A stretch of DNA of 64,000 nt from Legionella quateirensis (GCF_001467955.1 NZ_LNYR01000012.1:1-64000); one strand, 5' to 3'; shown: positions 1 through 8,928, counted from the first letter of the stretch. A program made the numbers and translations. Notes: generated from the sequence alone by a model not told the origin.

Positions 1-330
1 GCCGCGTTGAGGAGATCCCTCATTGCATTCGGGATGACGTAACTCTCTGGAATTATGCCGAAGTGTCGTCATCCTGAACGAAGTGAAGGATCTCCAAATG
101 CAGGCACAATGCCGCGTTGAGGAGATCCCTCATTGCATTCGGGATGATGTAATTCTCTGGAATTAAGCCGAAGTGTCGTCATCCTGAACGAAGTGAAGGA
201 TCTCCAAATGCAGGCACAATGTCGCGTTCAGGAGATCCCTCATTGCATTCGGGATGACGTAACTCTCTGGAATTATGCCGAAGTGTCGTCATCCTGAACG
301 AAGTGAAGGATCTCCAAATGCAGGCACAAT
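1..330. repeat. Three tandem copies of a 110-bp palindromic repeat
   Basis: Copies lie at 1-110, 111-220 and 221-330 and differ by only a few bases. Inside each unit a left arm beginning GGAGATCCCTCATTGCATTC and a right arm ending GAAGTGAAGGATCTCC are imperfect reverse complements of about 28 bases, so each unit can fold into a hairpin. The right arm is of the GTCATCCTGAACGAAGTGA type, widespread as an intergenic repeat in bacteria. The array may continue to the left of the window. Short reading frames across it are by-products. Confidence 0.95.
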
Positions 331-440
331 ACCACATTCGGGATACCTCTCTATAATTAACCTTCTAATTTTGTTCAATTACTTGCTTTGTTGGCTCTTT
401 ATTCTACTCTTTATGTTAAGGGAGTCGAATTGGAGTAGGC

Positions 441-1571
441 ATGCGCGGGTTTATCCTAGGATTAATGATGTTGGTAATAAATACGGCATTTGCAGATGAG
501 CTTATTGGATTCGCTGCTTATGAAAATGGTGATTATACAACAGCATATCCTCATTTAATGCAGGCAGCCAAAGAAGGGAATGAAGAAGCCATGTACTTGC
601 TGGGTCGTATGTATCAGTATGGATATGGTGTTCCGGAAAGTTTTGAAGAAGCACGAAATTGGTACTTAAAATCAGCTGAAAAAAATAATGCATTATCGCA
701 ATTAAGTCTTGGGTATTTATATGATACTGGAAAAGGCGTAACCCAAAATTTCACTGAAGCATTTAAATGGTATATGAAGGCTGCTGAACAGGGAAACCCA
801 ATCGCACAAAGAAATATTGGTTTAATGTACGCTACAGGTGACGGTGTTCAAGCTAATGATGAAAATGCATTTGTATGGTTCAGAAAAGCTGCTGATCAAG
901 GTTATAGCAAGGCACAGGTCAATCTGGGATATCAATATATGATGGGTAAAGGTACTCCTAAAGATGTAAACAAAGCAATGGAATGGTATCAAAAAGCGGC
1001 GGAACAGGGCGATGAGAAAGGGGAGTATAGTTTGGGATTATTATATACTGGTCAGCAAGGTGGAGTAACAGCAGACGACTCAGCAGCATTTTATTGGTTT
1101 TCTCAAGCAGCAAACAATGGACATGTCAACGCACAGACTTATTTGGCTTATTACTATTTAAAAGGATATGGGGTCGATGCTAATCCCCAAAAAGCAGCAT
1201 ACTGGTATCAGGCAGCTGCTGAAAAAGGACAACCAGAAGCCCAGGCTCAAATTGGTCAGTTGTTGTTAACTGGAACTGGAGTTGATAAAGATTATCAACA
1301 AGCAGCGTTCTGGTTTGGAAAATCAGCTGCTCAAGGCAATCCTATCGGACAGGCCAAATTAGGTTATATGTACATGGCTGGTCTAGGAGTCGATAAAAAT
1401 ATGATTAAGGCCTATGCATGGCTTAAGATCGCGGCAGATAATAAAAATGAAGACGCGATAAAACAGCTTAAGGCACTTGAAGGTAAATTGACGGAACAAG
1501 ACAAAATAGCGGGTGATAAATATATCAAGGAACTAGGGCCTTTAGAAGCTAAAGTGGACTATGATGATTAG
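441..1571 (+). CDS. Secreted Sel1-repeat protein (LpnE type)
   Basis: A 376-residue protein with a signal peptide (residues 1-18, cleavage after NTAFA) followed by eight Sel1-like repeats of about 36 residues. Each repeat has the A-x-x-x-LG-x-x-Y-x-x-G-x-GV and A-x-x-W-x-x-x-A-A patterns, spanning residues about 47-345. The Sel1 solenoid is a protein-interaction scaffold. In Legionella such proteins (LpnE, EnhC, LidL) affect host-cell entry and vacuole trafficking. Size and repeat number match LpnE, but the position beside the lsp type II secretion genes fits the paralogue lpg1356 better; that is recalled context and was not checked. The start has GGAG 5 bases upstream. The stop codon TAG is also the first bases of a MITE-like repeat. 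Confidence 0.9.
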   Translation: MRGFILGLMMLVINTAFADELIGFAAYENGDYTTAYPHLMQAAKEGNEEAMYLLGRMYQYGYGVPESFEEARNWYLKSAEKNNALSQLSLGYLYDTGKGVTQNFTEAFKWYMKAAEQGNPIAQRNIGLMYATGDGVQANDENAFVWFRKAADQGYSKAQVNLGYQYMMGKGTPKDVNKAMEWYQKAAEQGDEKGEYSLGLLYTGQQGGVTADDSAAFYWFSQAANNGHVNAQTYLAYYYLKGYGVDANPQKAAYWYQAAAEKGQPEAQAQIGQLLLTGTGVDKDYQQAAFWFGKSAAQGNPIGQAKLGYMYMAGLGVDKNMIKAYAWLKIAADNKNEDAIKQLKALEGKLTEQDKIAGDKYIKELGPLEAKVDYDD

Positions 1572-1733
1572 GGGTTGTTGACCTTTGCGATTTTGATGTC
1601 TCGCGACGTGTTCTCTTGAATCAGTTCGCTCTTGATGAATAGATTATGTTTGTTAATAATAATTAATCTCTGGATCCTGCGAACAAGCCGTGGGACGTTG
1701 GGAATAAATTGATGAATTGTCAACACACCAATG
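1568..1733. repeat. MITE-like element, full-length copy
   Basis: The left end TTAGGGGTTGTTGACC and right end GAATTGTCAACACACC are inverted relative to each other and match the ends of copies at 21486 and 29445. It is about 165 bp long and has no coding capacity. The interior resembles the copy near 16560 (GATCTTGATAAATA-type and GGGACGTTGGGAATA-type segments). Its first four bases include the stop codon of the Sel1 gene. Confidence 0.75.
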
Positions 1734-2075
1734 TTCATGATCACCTCAAATTATTTATATCCTGCAGATAGTTCACTTTGATCAGATACAGCACAATCAT
1801 AGCCCTGAGATTTGTAATTTGGAATTCGTCGAACGCAGTAAAAACGTGGCAGATTTCTACAGTAACAATTTATAGTCAAGATTATGACAAGCCTTAGTCC
1901 TGGCATAATATGAAAAAAAGTCATCAGTATCTAGTTAGTACAATCCATACACTGATCGAGAATAGAAAGTCTATAGACGATATGATTCATGCTGCATTTC
2001 TTGCATCAAAAAAAATCATATAGTCGTACTATACTTTTATCATGGTGTTTGTTATTTTGATAAACAGGTGTATGA
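1734..2075. other. Intergenic region upstream of the hydrolase-like gene
   Basis: No convincing gene. A 37-codon frame (1910-2023, MKKSHQYLV...) is open but has no ribosome-binding site or recognisable family. The region is AT-rich and presumably carries the promoter of the downstream gene. I could not define a clear -35/-10 pair or PmrA box. Confidence 0.5.
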
Positions 2076-3320
2076 ATGACCAAAAGCAATGAATCAAAGA
2101 ACGATCAAAAGAATAGCTCATTTTTTCAAAACTATCTCAAATTGTCAGTAGCTAAAACACTTTTTCCTGAAGGGGATGGGGATTGGTATAAAAAAAAGGG
2201 TTATGGAGGTAAAAATGCTGATGATAAGCCCTATGCTCCATTTGAAGATTTTCTTAATCAACAAAAATCTCAACCTGATTCAATTTATTATGAATCGTTC
2301 CAAGGTCTGAATCTTAATTTACATACTGTACCTTCTCAATTGGTCTCAGGAGAACCATGTGAATTGGAAGTACTCAAATGCGAACCTGAGTTGGATTCTC
2401 CTTCAAAACCAGGAACAGGTAAACACATCGTCTATTTTACTGGCGCAAATACATACTATCAAGCGTGCTTTCGAGATATCAGCACCGCGGCAAAGGAAAC
2501 AGGAGCAACGGTACATGCATTTAATTTTCCAGGCATTGGATTGAGTACAGGGATGGTTGAGGAAGCGAATGATTTAACTAATGCGGGTATTGCCGTGGTT
2601 GTGTCGTTATTAAATCAGGGCATTAAACCCGATGATATTGTTTTACAAGGTGATTGTTTTGGAGCTTCTGTTGCTATGGAGGTAAAAAAGGAAATTGAGA
2701 AGCAAGCCGATATACAATTGCGACTTATCATGAATAACGCATTTAAATCATTTAAAGCGGCAGTTTCTGACATGATTGACAGAACTCCTTTAATCCCCTC
2801 CATATCAAAATCAATTGTTAAGAATTTATTGGAGTTTACTGGATGGAATGTTACACCAGGTGAAAAATACATTCATTCAGATCCTTATCAGTGCCATATT
2901 CAACACCAAGGAGATCAAACATTAGCAACGTCCACTTTAGCCTCCAGGGTGGCTAAATATAAAGAAGAAATAAGGACAGGAGTAACCAAATCCAAATCAA
3001 GAGAGCCTGTAATTGATAAGTGTCCTGAGGAATATAAACCCTATCGTGATTTTCTAGACCAAATTTGTTATGTACGAGTTAAAGAGTCTGAAAAATCAAA
3101 ACTGGGTGCCAAATTTGGTGTGGATAGCGCTGGGGAGGTTAATGCTCATTTTGCAGATCTTTGCGAACTGGAAATGCCTGGAGGACTATCTGTTTACGAA
3201 GGATTTGTTAATAACTACCTGATTGTTTCAGATAAATACATTAATGCTCATCCTCAAAAAGACTATGATGTGGATAATATTCACTTTCTTTCTTCCAAAC
3301 TGTCGCATACTCTCGACTAA
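2076..3320 (+). CDS. Alpha/beta-hydrolase-like protein with Cys nucleophile elbow; candidate effector (SidB/Sdb-like)
   Basis: A 414-residue protein without signal peptide or obvious membrane segment. Hydrolase-fold landmarks appear in order: a strand plus oxyanion-type turn (HIVYFTGAN, about 117-125), the NFPGIGLS loop (150-157), and a nucleophile elbow G-D-C-F-G (192-196) where Cys194 replaces the usual Ser. A C-terminal DNIHF (400-404) could supply the His. The first 60 residues are polar and charged. Soluble lipase-like proteins of this kind are known Dot/Icm effectors in Legionella (SidB and the Sdb family). That link, and translocation, are inference. The start is supported by AGG about 8 bases upstream. 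An unrelated dienelactone-hydrolase-like enzyme is the alternative. Confidence 0.7.
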   Translation: MTKSNESKNDQKNSSFFQNYLKLSVAKTLFPEGDGDWYKKKGYGGKNADDKPYAPFEDFLNQQKSQPDSIYYESFQGLNLNLHTVPSQLVSGEPCELEVLKCEPELDSPSKPGTGKHIVYFTGANTYYQACFRDISTAAKETGATVHAFNFPGIGLSTGMVEEANDLTNAGIAVVVSLLNQGIKPDDIVLQGDCFGASVAMEVKKEIEKQADIQLRLIMNNAFKSFKAAVSDMIDRTPLIPSISKSIVKNLLEFTGWNVTPGEKYIHSDPYQCHIQHQGDQTLATSTLASRVAKYKEEIRTGVTKSKSREPVIDKCPEEYKPYRDFLDQICYVRVKESEKSKLGAKFGVDSAGEVNAHFADLCELEMPGGLSVYEGFVNNYLIVSDKYINAHPQKDYDVDNIHFLSSKLSHTLD

Positions 3321-3479
3321 ACAATCCTGGGAGTGAGTGTATTCTGATGTAATTAGTGCTTATCTCAGTTATGACTCAATTAACTGTAACTATTTGCAAA
3401 GTTGATGACAGCTATATCATGTTTTGTTAGAGCGCTAATTAGTTTAATTATTGAGATAATTAATTAAATTTACTACATT

Positions 3480-4592
3480 ATGATAAAGAGTGCTGCTAGT
3501 GAGTTAACTATGAAAGAAATTGCAAACGAGATATTGAGCGTGAACAATACTGAAGGCAACAAGGTTGCCATTCTTGTTATTGATGAAGATCGTGAAGCTA
3601 CTGGAGATGCAGAGAGTTATGATCAACTGATAAGTAGAAAACAGGAAAGGGTAATTGAATTTGCCAATACTCATAATTTACCTATGTGGTTTGTATACGG
3701 AGAGACACCAACAAGAAAGTTACTCATGAATAAAGCAACAAACAAAGAACTTGTGTCAGAGTTTCATAAATTTCATACTAGCGCATTTCTTGTTCATCCT
3801 CACGAGGGTGTTGAATATCCGCTTGATAATCAGCTAAAAGACGCTGGGATTACTCACCTCGTTATCCTGGGGCATCATATGGAAGCTTGTGTAAAAGAGA
3901 CCGCCATGAGTGCTCTTAAACTAGGGTATGAGGTGATTACGTCAATGGACACGCTCAGACAAAACCATCTATTCTTTTATGATCAGTGTTCGTGGAAAAA
4001 TGTTGAAGGTATCTCATTCTATGAATCACTGGATGCGGAAGTGAAACATCTGAGGGATGAGTCCGTGGCAGCGCCTTCAAGTAGTTTGTGGGATCAACCT
4101 ATGCCTGTTGGGGAAGCATACGAAGATAACTTGGATTATAATGAAGAAATTACTTTCATTGAGTTTGGTTTTGATAGCAACGGCAATATCGCAGAAGCAC
4201 AGCAATCATCGGCTTCATCAGAAAAGCCTCGCAGTCAGAACGCTTATGAACAATTACGTCAATTATTAGAAAGTGAGTTATTTATTGAGCCTGGGTCAAA
4301 ATTAAAAGAACAAGTCTATCCTAATCTGGTTCACTTATTAAATGCTATAAAAGATAATGCAGATTTTATAACAATTAAAGAGATTGCAAATCAGGGCATT
4401 GAGAGGAATAGTACTATTAAGGAAAAAAATGTATCCTCGGACTCTGAGCATTTAAGTAATCGCCTCACAATATTCCAGACAATACTTAATGCGAATACTC
4501 TTGAGGAAGCGCTTGACTCAATACATCAAAAATATCCTCAAGACAGACAAACCCAGGATAATGAGTCAACTATTAATACGACTCTAAAATAA
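3480..4592 (+). CDS. Isochorismatase-like cysteine hydrolase with C-terminal extension
   Basis: A 370-residue protein. Residues about 27-180 match the isochorismatase/nicotinamidase fold, with the expected triad visible: Asp35 in AILVIDED, Lys97 in FHKFHTSAF and Cys137 in GHHMEACVKETAMSA. Family members cleave isochorismate or amide bonds, and the substrate cannot be told here. Residues about 200-370 are an acidic, Ser-rich linker followed by predicted helices and have no family I recognise. This extension is absent from ordinary isochorismatases of about 200 residues. It is preceded by an AT-rich spacer with TTAATTATT-like stretches and lacks a strong ribosome-binding site; Met11 at 3510 is an alternative start. 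The location next to the Cys-elbow hydrolase suggests an effector pair, which is inference. Confidence 0.75.
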   Translation: MIKSAASELTMKEIANEILSVNNTEGNKVAILVIDEDREATGDAESYDQLISRKQERVIEFANTHNLPMWFVYGETPTRKLLMNKATNKELVSEFHKFHTSAFLVHPHEGVEYPLDNQLKDAGITHLVILGHHMEACVKETAMSALKLGYEVITSMDTLRQNHLFFYDQCSWKNVEGISFYESLDAEVKHLRDESVAAPSSSLWDQPMPVGEAYEDNLDYNEEITFIEFGFDSNGNIAEAQQSSASSEKPRSQNAYEQLRQLLESELFIEPGSKLKEQVYPNLVHLLNAIKDNADFITIKEIANQGIERNSTIKEKNVSSDSEHLSNRLTIFQTILNANTLEEALDSIHQKYPQDRQTQDNESTINTTLK

Positions 4593-4600
4593 CTCCATAT

Positions 4601-4676
4601 TCAGGCGTGTTGACACCTTAGATTTCGATAATTTGCGATGGTGGTACTAATTTGATGAAATGTCAAAACATCCAAA
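4601..4676. repeat. Degenerate MITE-like remnant
   Basis: GGCGTGTTGACACC on the left and GAAATGTCAAAACATCC on the right resemble the inverted ends of the better preserved copies, but with several mismatches. It lies between the isochorismatase-like gene and lspK. Confidence 0.3.
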
Positions 4677-4833
4677 TTTTAAGGATGGATCTTCTCTTTC
4701 GAGAATAGGACAACTTTATACACAGTACAAATCAGGATTAACAAATAAGCAGAGTTAAATAGAGACGGGCTATCTGTGACAAACAGCGCTATTTGGACGT
4801 TTGGAATAATTCGAATCAGATCCCTGAATTTAG

Positions 4834-5775
4834 TTAAAAATAATTAATACTTTCTCTGATAATGCTCACAGACAGAGTACCTTTCTTGTCTTTATCACGT
4901 TGCATCAAGGTATAGATAACCAGTTTAAATTCATCGCTTTTCGCAAAAGCAACACTGAGGAAATATTTGCTTTCAATTGTTATTTGCTCCGTAGGCAGGT
5001 CAATTTTTTTTATTAATTCATCAATATCTTTAAGATCTTCAATTCCTGTTTCACCCCTGGCCATGATTAGCTCATTTGTCTGAGCGTCACTAAGTCCATT
5101 TCCAAGAGACATCAGGAGTTTTTTGGGAGCAGTATTGATGTTTATGGGAGTGGTTTCAGGCAATACCGTAATGTAGGGCTCCAGGGCTAAAAACAGAGGA
5201 GCGGTTACATCCTTTACCAGACGAAACTCAGATCGGCTTTTCATGAGTTGGTGGCTTGGGTTATACGCTGGTTTTTGCGAGTGGTAATAGGCGGTGAACA
5301 TGTCTTTACCTCGAGAAAGATCATAGGTCATAAGCCAATTTTTTAATGCCATTGCCAAATTGAGTTTATCCATATTATTTGCGTTGGAATCAACCATACC
5401 CAGGAGATTAATGAAGGGTAAAGTGAATTTTTTTTCAACCAAATTATTAAGATTAAATCGAGCTTGTAAATCATAAAGACCACCAGATAAAGTGACTTGG
5501 GGATACATAGATTCTCTGTTTTTAGGGAATGCGTCCACCATACCTTGCTCATCTACTTTGATAAATTTATTTTTTTTGTTATTAAGTTCACCAAGTGACC
5601 AGAATGTAACTGCTTGTGAGGCAAGATAAAGTTTATCGTGGATGACAATCAAACGAGTTCTATATATATCCAGTTGCAATCGGGTACTCATTGCTGTAGC
5701 AACAATTGCGACCAGTGTCATAATGAATAGAGCGGTAAGAAGGGCACCCCCTTGAGTTTTATCATGTGGTTGCAT
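4834..5775 (-). CDS. lspK: Type II secretion minor pseudopilin GspK/LspK
   Basis: A 313-residue protein with a prepilin-type N-terminus (GGALLTALFIMTLVAIVATAM) that lacks the Glu at +5, as expected for GspK, the tip pseudopilin that starts the pseudopilus. The large periplasmic domain contains the T2SSK helical insert and the ITVLPETTPININTAPKKLL segment typical of the family. It is the last gene of the lspF-K run and its start overlaps lspJ by 14 bases. In Legionella the system exports virulence enzymes to the medium and host vacuole. Confidence 0.93.
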   Translation of the reverse strand: MQPHDKTQGGALLTALFIMTLVAIVATAMSTRLQLDIYRTRLIVIHDKLYLASQAVTFWSLGELNNKKNKFIKVDEQGMVDAFPKNRESMYPQVTLSGGLYDLQARFNLNNLVEKKFTLPFINLLGMVDSNANNMDKLNLAMALKNWLMTYDLSRGKDMFTAYYHSQKPAYNPSHQLMKSRSEFRLVKDVTAPLFLALEPYITVLPETTPININTAPKKLLMSLGNGLSDAQTNELIMARGETGIEDLKDIDELIKKIDLPTEQITIESKYFLSVAFAKSDEFKLVIYTLMQRDKDKKGTLSVSIIRESINYF

Positions 5776-6379
5776 AAAGCGCCTCGGGTATTATAAACAA
5801 TAAGTTTAATTTACCCCAATCTTTCAGTTTTAAATTGATTTGTATGGCTTTGGGAAGGGGTTCTTTACGTTGATTTTGGCCTAGAGCTTGCTCGCGCCAT
5901 TCAGACAATACCTGCAGGTTTTGATTTAAGTAACTGAAATAACAATCATTTAGATTCGTTATTAATTCTTTATCTTTATAAACATTTCTATCTAATGGAT
6001 CGAGACTGGACCAGGTTCGGCGTATGAGTTTTCCATCCTGACAAACCAGTGCAACACGTTTGAGACTGCTTCGTTTTTCACTACTTTTGGGGTTAATAAC
6101 CCCATCGCGAGTCAATTCCAGATATTGTGCTTGTCCAACGAATCCAGGAAATAAACGCATTTCATTTCCTCTAATGGGGCGTTCAAGAGTTTGTGTTGTA
6201 TCTTGCTGAATGATGCTGATTGCTAATTGAAGTGAATTTAATCGTTCAGCCTGTTCATTTACTCGTGTACGGGCATTAAAAGCATAATAAAGAGTAGATG
6301 ACGTAATTGTTGCTAAAATTGCAAATACCGTTAGAGCGATTAAAATTTCAATTAAGGTAAAGCCCGCGTATTTTTTCAT
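5762..6379 (-). CDS. lspJ: Type II secretion minor pseudopilin GspJ/LspJ
   Basis: A 205-residue protein with a short leader and the cleavage motif AG|FTLIEI, including the conserved Glu5, followed by a hydrophobic helix. Order and size identify it as GspJ, part of the GspI-J-K tip complex. The sequence around residues 55-100 (QDTTQTLERPIRG, LTRDGVINP) is typical of GspJ. The start overlaps the lspI stop by 4 bases (ATGA), so translation is probably coupled. Confidence 0.93.
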   Translation of the reverse strand: MKKYAGFTLIEILIALTVFAILATITSSTLYYAFNARTRVNEQAERLNSLQLAISIIQQDTTQTLERPIRGNEMRLFPGFVGQAQYLELTRDGVINPKSSEKRSSLKRVALVCQDGKLIRRTWSSLDPLDRNVYKDKELITNLNDCYFSYLNQNLQVLSEWREQALGQNQRKEPLPKAIQINLKLKDWGKLNLLFIIPEALYATT

Positions 6380-6762
6380 GGCAGATACCTGAATGCGATC
6401 AGTTCTTCTCTAAATGGCCCTGTTTGCTTGGGACTTACTGAAATGGTGATTTGCTGTACTTTATTAAGTGGAGTTGCACTGATTTTTGCTCTCCAATACC
6501 ATTGTTCGCCTAACATCGTTGTAGCCTGGGTTGATTCCTGGCTTTGATTAACTTGTAACAAATTTAACTGAATCATTGATACACCTTGCATAGCAATCCA
6601 ATGGCTGATGGTTTTTTCTTTAATTCTATGGGTATTTTCAATATTTTGAGCAGTAGCTTTCAAGAGAGCGGTTAAAGCGATAGCAATAATTGCGAGAGCA
6701 AGCAAGACCTCAATCAAAGTAAATCCTGAGTTACTACATTTCGATTTAGGTTCACAGGTCAT
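6376..6762 (-). CDS. lspI: Type II secretion minor pseudopilin GspI/LspI
   Basis: A 128-residue protein with leader and cleavage motif SG|FTLIEVLLALAI, including Glu5. The size is typical for GspI, the smallest tip pseudopilin, which recruits GspJ and GspK. The start overlaps the lspH stop by 4 bases (ATGA). The operon order G-H-I-J-K matches other type II systems. Confidence 0.92.
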   Translation of the reverse strand: MTCEPKSKCSNSGFTLIEVLLALAIIAIALTALLKATAQNIENTHRIKEKTISHWIAMQGVSMIQLNLLQVNQSQESTQATTMLGEQWYWRAKISATPLNKVQQITISVSPKQTGPFREELIAFRYLP

Positions 6763-7244
6763 TTGGGTTTGGCCGTGCTAAAAGATAAAGTGCCGTCATG
6801 TGTGCCAGTCAGAATGGTAATTACCTCTTCTTTAGTGGTACCAAATACGATTGTAAAAGGGGTTACATCTCCAGAAGAGCTGATTACTATGGCTGGTGTT
6901 CCTTGCCCAGCTTTGTTGCCAGTTTTAAGTGTTATTACAGTATTTTTAGGAAAATAATTAATTTTGAAAATCCCTTTACTGGATACCGGGTTCCATTCAG
7001 TTGATTCCTGAAATTTTAAAATCTGATAGCTGGAACTATCGATTCGAAGACCCATGGTACTGCTTTCCAATATGGCTTGCTGTTGAGCCAGATGTATCGT
7101 GTTTGCCAATTGTTCCGCTGCAAACAGGATCCGTTTGCTTGCGCCAAAGTCGCCGAAAGTGATTAAGGCAAAACCTACAGTAATGCCTAAAATCACAATG
7201 ACAATCAAAATCTCAATTAAGGTAAACCCTCGATTAGTGGTCAT
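6759..7244 (-). CDS. lspH: Type II secretion minor pseudopilin GspH/LspH
   Basis: I place the start at Met 7244 (MTTNRGFTLIE), giving about 161 residues with the usual short leader. The frame is open upstream to 7298, but that would put 24 residues before the cleavage site and overlap lspG further. The motif RG|FTLIEILIVIVILG is present, followed by a GspH-type domain (LAQQQAILESSTMGLRI). The start overlaps the end of lspG by 11 bases. Confidence 0.92.
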   Translation of the reverse strand: MTTNRGFTLIEILIVIVILGITVGFALITFGDFGASKRILFAAEQLANTIHLAQQQAILESSTMGLRIDSSSYQILKFQESTEWNPVSSKGIFKINYFPKNTVITLKTGNKAGQGTPAIVISSSGDVTPFTIVFGTTKEEVITILTGTHDGTLSFSTAKPK

Positions 7245-7653
7245 CCCAGTTACCAATCTCCGCATTGATACCTGTACCACCAGGTTGTCCCTCTGCACCT
7301 AAGGTAAATACGTCGACTTCACCGTGTTGTCCTGGATTCAAGTAAAGATAATCTCTTCCCCATGGATCTTTGGGAACTGACTTAAGGTATTGTTTCCAAT
7401 TAGTAGGGGCAGGATTACTTGATGGTTTTTCAACAAGAGCACTTAATCCCTGGTCAGTTGTTGGATAAGAACCATTATCGAGTTTATATAAATCCAACGC
7501 ATTCTGTATGGCCAGAACATCCTGTTTGGCTTTTACTTTTCGTGCTTCATCAGGTCGTCCCATAATTTTGGGAACAACAATAGAAGCAAGAATTCCTAAA
7601 ATAACTACAACCACCATAATTTCAATTAAAGAAAAGCCTTTTTGCCTGTTCAT
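7234..7653 (-). CDS. lspG: Type II secretion major pseudopilin GspG/LspG
   Basis: A 139-residue major pseudopilin with KG|FSLIEIMVVVVILGILA at the N-terminus, the strongly conserved LDNGSYPTTDQGL and DPWGRDYLYLNPG stretches, and the C-terminal calcium-site loop (FTLGAEGQPGG). It polymerises into the pseudopilus that pushes substrates through the secretin. It sits 75 bases downstream of lspF. AGAGG-like bases precede the start. Confidence 0.96.
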   Translation of the reverse strand: MNRQKGFSLIEIMVVVVILGILASIVVPKIMGRPDEARKVKAKQDVLAIQNALDLYKLDNGSYPTTDQGLSALVEKPSSNPAPTNWKQYLKSVPKDPWGRDYLYLNPGQHGEVDVFTLGAEGQPGGTGINAEIGNWDDH

Positions 7654-7728
7654 CTAAGTTCCTCTTAAAACTAAATAGTGAATTATAACATGCTTCTGCT
7701 GACCTGATGAATATATTATGTATCAGGT

Positions 7729-8928
7729 TTAGCTCACCAGTTGTTCCATTGAAAATATAGGTAATAATGTTGCTAAAACAATAAATAATACAACTGCCCC
7801 CATAAATAAAATCACCAGAGGTTCTAACAAGGTTAATGAGGTATCAATTAATCGTTTCACTTCATTATCCAAATGCGTAGCTGCTCGCTCCATCATATTC
7901 GAAAGTTGTCCGCTTTTTTCTCCACTGGCAATCAGATGAATGGCCATGGGACTGATATAATGTGTTTCTTTCAGTGCTTCGCTAATCCCACTACCTTCTC
8001 TGACTCTAAGCGTAGCGGTATCAAAAGACTGTCGCATCACGACATTAGTTACCAGACTTGCTGAGACACGCATGGTTTCCAGCACGCTGACCCCTGCCGC
8101 AAACAAGATACCAAAGGTATGAATATACCGTGCCACGTTAATGGTTTTCACCAGATAGGAAACTATGGGCAATTTCAGCAAAAAACGATGCCAGGCTGTT
8201 TTAATTTTGATATTGTTCAGGCTTTTTTTGAATCCTGCGAACAGAAGTATTAAAGCCACTAAAGTATAGAGGCCATATGATTTAATGTAATCGCTGATCC
8301 GAATTAAAAGTTCCGTCATACCGGGCAGGGTTTGTCCGCTACTGGTAAATACTTCGATTATTTTGGGTACAACAAAAGTGAGGAGAAAACTGATTATTGC
8401 AGTGGAAACAAGGATCATCAGTATAGGGTAAATGAGAGCCTGCTGTACTTTTTGCCGTGTTTGTTGTTGATTTTCAGTGTAATCTGCCAGTTTCTCGAGA
8501 ACCAAGTCCAGGCGTCCGGTTTGTTCACCTGATCCTACCGTGGCGCGGTAAAGTTCTGGAAAAGCATTGGGGTAATAGGACATTGCCTGAGCTAATCCGT
8601 ATCCTTCAAGTACTTTGGCACGAATACCTATAATGAGTTCTCTGACTTTATCTTTTTCAGTTTGTTCGCTCACTCCACGCAATGATTCCTCTACAGGGAT
8701 GCCGGCAGCGAGTAGAGTGGCTAATTGTCGGGTTAATAGTGAGAGATCGGCCGCAGAAATTTTACCCTTGGTATTTCCTGTACGCTGTTGTGCCAGCGTT
8801 TGTACCTGGGTAGGGATTAAGCCTTGCTCCCTTAATAATTGACGTGCGTGACGTTCGGAATCCGCTTCGATGACTCCCTTATTAGCACTGCCATTTTTTT
8901 TTAGCGCTTGATATTGGTACGCGCCCAT
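7729..8928 (-). CDS. lspF: Type II secretion inner-membrane platform protein GspF/LspF
   Basis: A 399-residue protein with two repeated cytoplasmic GspF domains (about 65-190 and 268-390), each ending near a membrane helix: about 168-192, 215-235 and 370-393. The motifs LSLLTRQLATLLAAGIPV and SGEQTGRLDLVLEKLADY are family hallmarks. It forms the platform that couples the GspE ATPase to pseudopilus assembly. It is the first gene of the lspFGHIJK run and is divergent from glnA over 98 bases. The remaining components (C, D, E, L, M, O) are not in this window; in Legionella they are encoded elsewhere. Confidence 0.95.
   Translation of the reverse strand: MGAYQYQALKKNGSANKGVIEADSERHARQLLREQGLIPTQVQTLAQQRTGNTKGKISAADLSLLTRQLATLLAAGIPVEESLRGVSEQTEKDKVRELIIGIRAKVLEGYGLAQAMSYYPNAFPELYRATVGSGEQTGRLDLVLEKLADYTENQQQTRQKVQQALIYPILMILVSTAIISFLLTFVVPKIIEVFTSSGQTLPGMTELLIRISDYIKSYGLYTLVALILLFAGFKKSLNNIKIKTAWHRFLLKLPIVSYLVKTINVARYIHTFGILFAAGVSVLETMRVSASLVTNVVMRQSFDTATLRVREGSGISEALKETHYISPMAIHLIASGEKSGQLSNMMERAATHLDNEVKRLIDTSLTLLEPLVILFMGAVVLFIVLATLLPIFSMEQLVS

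Noticed and set aside
1-330. Possible CRISPR array
   Set aside because: The units are contiguous 110-bp repeats without unique spacers, and no cas genes are near.
275-499. 74-codon plus-strand frame
   Set aside because: It begins inside the third 110-bp repeat and ends inside the Sel1 gene; its first residues simply translate the repeat.
1910-2023. 37-codon frame MKKSHQYLV...
   Set aside because: No ribosome-binding site, no known family, and a length expected by chance in AT-rich sequence.
3420-3479. PmrA-like TTAATTATT stretches upstream of the isochorismatase-like gene
   Set aside because: The spacer is AT-rich throughout and the spacing of the two half-sites does not clearly fit the PmrA box, so I do not call it.
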